A DNA stretch of 64,000 nucleotides from an uncultured Clostridia bacterium (lineage in GTDB: Bacteria; Bacillota; Clostridia; Oscillospirales; Ruminococcaceae). Both the position numbers and the translations under genes were made by a program. Numbering within the stretch: the stretch's first letter is position 1; every line of letters starts with the position of its first letter. Shown in pieces: positions 63,025 through 64,000 of this stretch. The DNA lies in contig CANPWL010000003.1 of the NCBI GenBank assembly GCA_947584375.1, positions 1 to 64,000 of the forward strand. Reading direction: 5' to 3'. The notes beneath the pieces were generated by a model. It was given only the letters and a program-made list of their open reading frames with translations. It was not told where the DNA came from and did no database searches.

Positions 63025-64000
63025 TCAATTATTATAAAAATCAATATTTTTTGTAGTTTTTCTGATGACTCCGTCTAAAAGGAAAAGAAGTCCGGGCAAT
63101 ACAAACATTACTATTGCCAATGAAAACAGCGTTCCTCTGCCTATGAAAAATCCAAGCTGGGCAAGCAGTCCGTGAGTTGAGAAACGCCCCAGGAGAAAGC
63201 CTACAACCGTAAGTACGCTTCCCGATGTTAGAACTGAAAGTGTGCATGAGGAAATCACGCTGACAATTGCTTGTTTTTTAGGCATTTTTTGGCGGAATTC
63301 CATATACCTGTCTGTCATAAGGATTGCATAATCTACTGTTGCGCCAAGCTGGATAGAGCTGATTATCAAGTAAGCAATATAGAAAATTGTACTACCGTTA
63401 AAATAAGGAATCGATAAATTCAGCCATATAGCTGTTTCAATGCCTATAACAAGGATAATCGGAAGAGTAACTGATTTCATAGTAAACAGAAGCACTATGA
63501 AAACCGCCGCAATTGCTATCAGATTGACTTTCATCATATCGCTTGTAACCGTATTCATCAAATCAAATGTACTTACTCCGTTTCCTGCAAGATAATATTC
63601 GTCTTGATAGAAGCTTTCAGCAGTGCTTCTTATTTTCTCCACGAGTTCAAACGTATCTTCACCCTCATAATCAGTATCAAGACTTATGACCATACGGCTG
63701 AAATTGTCTGAAACAAGCATCGACAGAGTATCGTCATCAATATATTCTTCAGGGATCTCCTCGCCTACTGTATCAACATATGAGAGAATGTTAGTTACCT
63801 GCGGAAGCTTTTTGAGTTCATACGAAAGCTCTTTTATTTTTGCATTATCACCGTTAGGAACCATTAATACGTATGTATCGCTTTTTCCGAAAACGTTTTC
63901 TATCAATGCGGTGTCTGCACCCAGCTTAGTTTTCTCGTTAAAAATGTGTGCAGAGCCGTAATAGTAATCGTTAGAATTAGAAGCCAGAAAAGAAGGAACA
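63025..64000 (-). CDS. MMPL/RND-family transporter (C-terminal part, partial)
   Basis: The frame stays open to the window edge; the track's start at 63906 is an internal TTG. About 325 residues are visible. An extracytoplasmic loop (ENVFGKSDTYVLMVPNGD to RSTAESFYQDEYYLAG) is followed by the second membrane half with VDYAILMTDRYMEFR and FFIGRGTLFSLAIVMFVLPG, the usual MMPL order in which VDYAI is the proton-relay helix. Likely exports a lipid or small molecule with the heptad-repeat protein. Substrate unknown. Confidence 0.9.
   Translation of the reverse strand, partial: VPSFLASNSNDYYYGSAHIFNEKTKLGADTALIENVFGKSDTYVLMVPNGDNAKIKELSYELKKLPQVTNILSYVDTVGEEIPEEYIDDDTLSMLVSDNFSRMVISLDTDYEGEDTFELVEKIRSTAESFYQDEYYLAGNGVSTFDLMNTVTSDMMKVNLIAIAAVFIVLLFTMKSVTLPIILVIGIETAIWLNLSIPYFNGSTIFYIAYLIISSIQLGATVDYAILMTDRYMEFRQKMPKKQAIVSVISSCTLSVLTSGSVLTVVGFLLGRFSTHGLLAQLGFFIGRGTLFSLAIVMFVLPGLLFLLDGVIRKTTKNIDFYNN

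Overview
The window reads as chromosome from a low-GC, anaerobic, Gram-positive gut or rumen Clostridia, most like the Oscillospiraceae/Ruminococcaceae. The pointers are AT-rich DNA with purine-rich Shine-Dalgarno sites, the sporulation regulator SpoIIID, a T-box leader, QueH, RicT, short lipoproteins, Lys-rich fibronectin-type secretion modules and secreted plant-polysaccharide hydrolases (one GH59-like, two GH5). I cannot name a species. I see no IS element, prophage module or CRISPR array.

Layout. 0-4 kb: end of a MazF-like toxin, a PepSY lipoprotein, and a minus-strand block (DUF896, WYL regulator, sirtuin, RuvX). 4-8 kb: small protein, sigma-region-4-like protein, Orn/Lys/Arg decarboxylase, holB and ricT. 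8-13 kb: split TSUP permease, AraC regulator and a 1033-residue GH59-like secreted enzyme. 13-19 kb: YdcF-like protein, SpoIIID, QueH, the leuC-leuD-ybjQ-leuB operon and small DNA-binding proteins. 19-29 kb: a metabolic run (glcK, 45-aa ORF, dCMP deaminase, aroE, aroK, ilvD, lipoprotein, pyrC, pyrF, trmL, degV). 29.7-33.4 kb: pgk-tpiA-gpmI. 33.5-42 kb: GH5-PASTA lipoprotein, sugar acetyltransferase, thioesterase, AhcY, second GH5, class A PBP, RlmL-like methyltransferase. 42-44 kb: asnB. 44.5-46.6 kb: a gene-poor stretch with a strong promoter, a large folded RNA candidate, two tiny ORFs and three tRNA genes. 47-64 kb: DUF5662, D,D-carboxypeptidase, T-box-leuA, L10-leader-rplJL, sulfotransferase-like protein, pyrG, prepilin peptidase, a 2-hydroxyacid dehydrogenase-proB-proA group, MmcQ, and an MMPL exporter with a heptad-repeat partner.

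The most interesting signals are not protein genes. (1) An RNA of about 0.55-0.8 kb at 45.03-45.84 kb has a near-consensus promoter, at least six hairpins or long helices and its own terminator. It faces a tRNA cluster, and resembles in size and setting the ornate large RNAs (ROOL/GOLLD type). (2) Six unrelated genes (aroK, pyrF, degV, the second GH5, the RlmL-like gene, pyrG) share an unusual start: the Shine-Dalgarno lies 28-44 nt upstream, a hairpin starts 1-3 nt after it, and 9-12 nt separate the hairpin from the start codon. (3) A roughly 75-90 nt dispersed repeat with a GUGA-capped hairpin sits in the sense direction at the 3' ends of degV (two copies) and leuA (one). (4) The GH5-PASTA gene is bracketed by direct copies of a terminator plus a perfect promoter.
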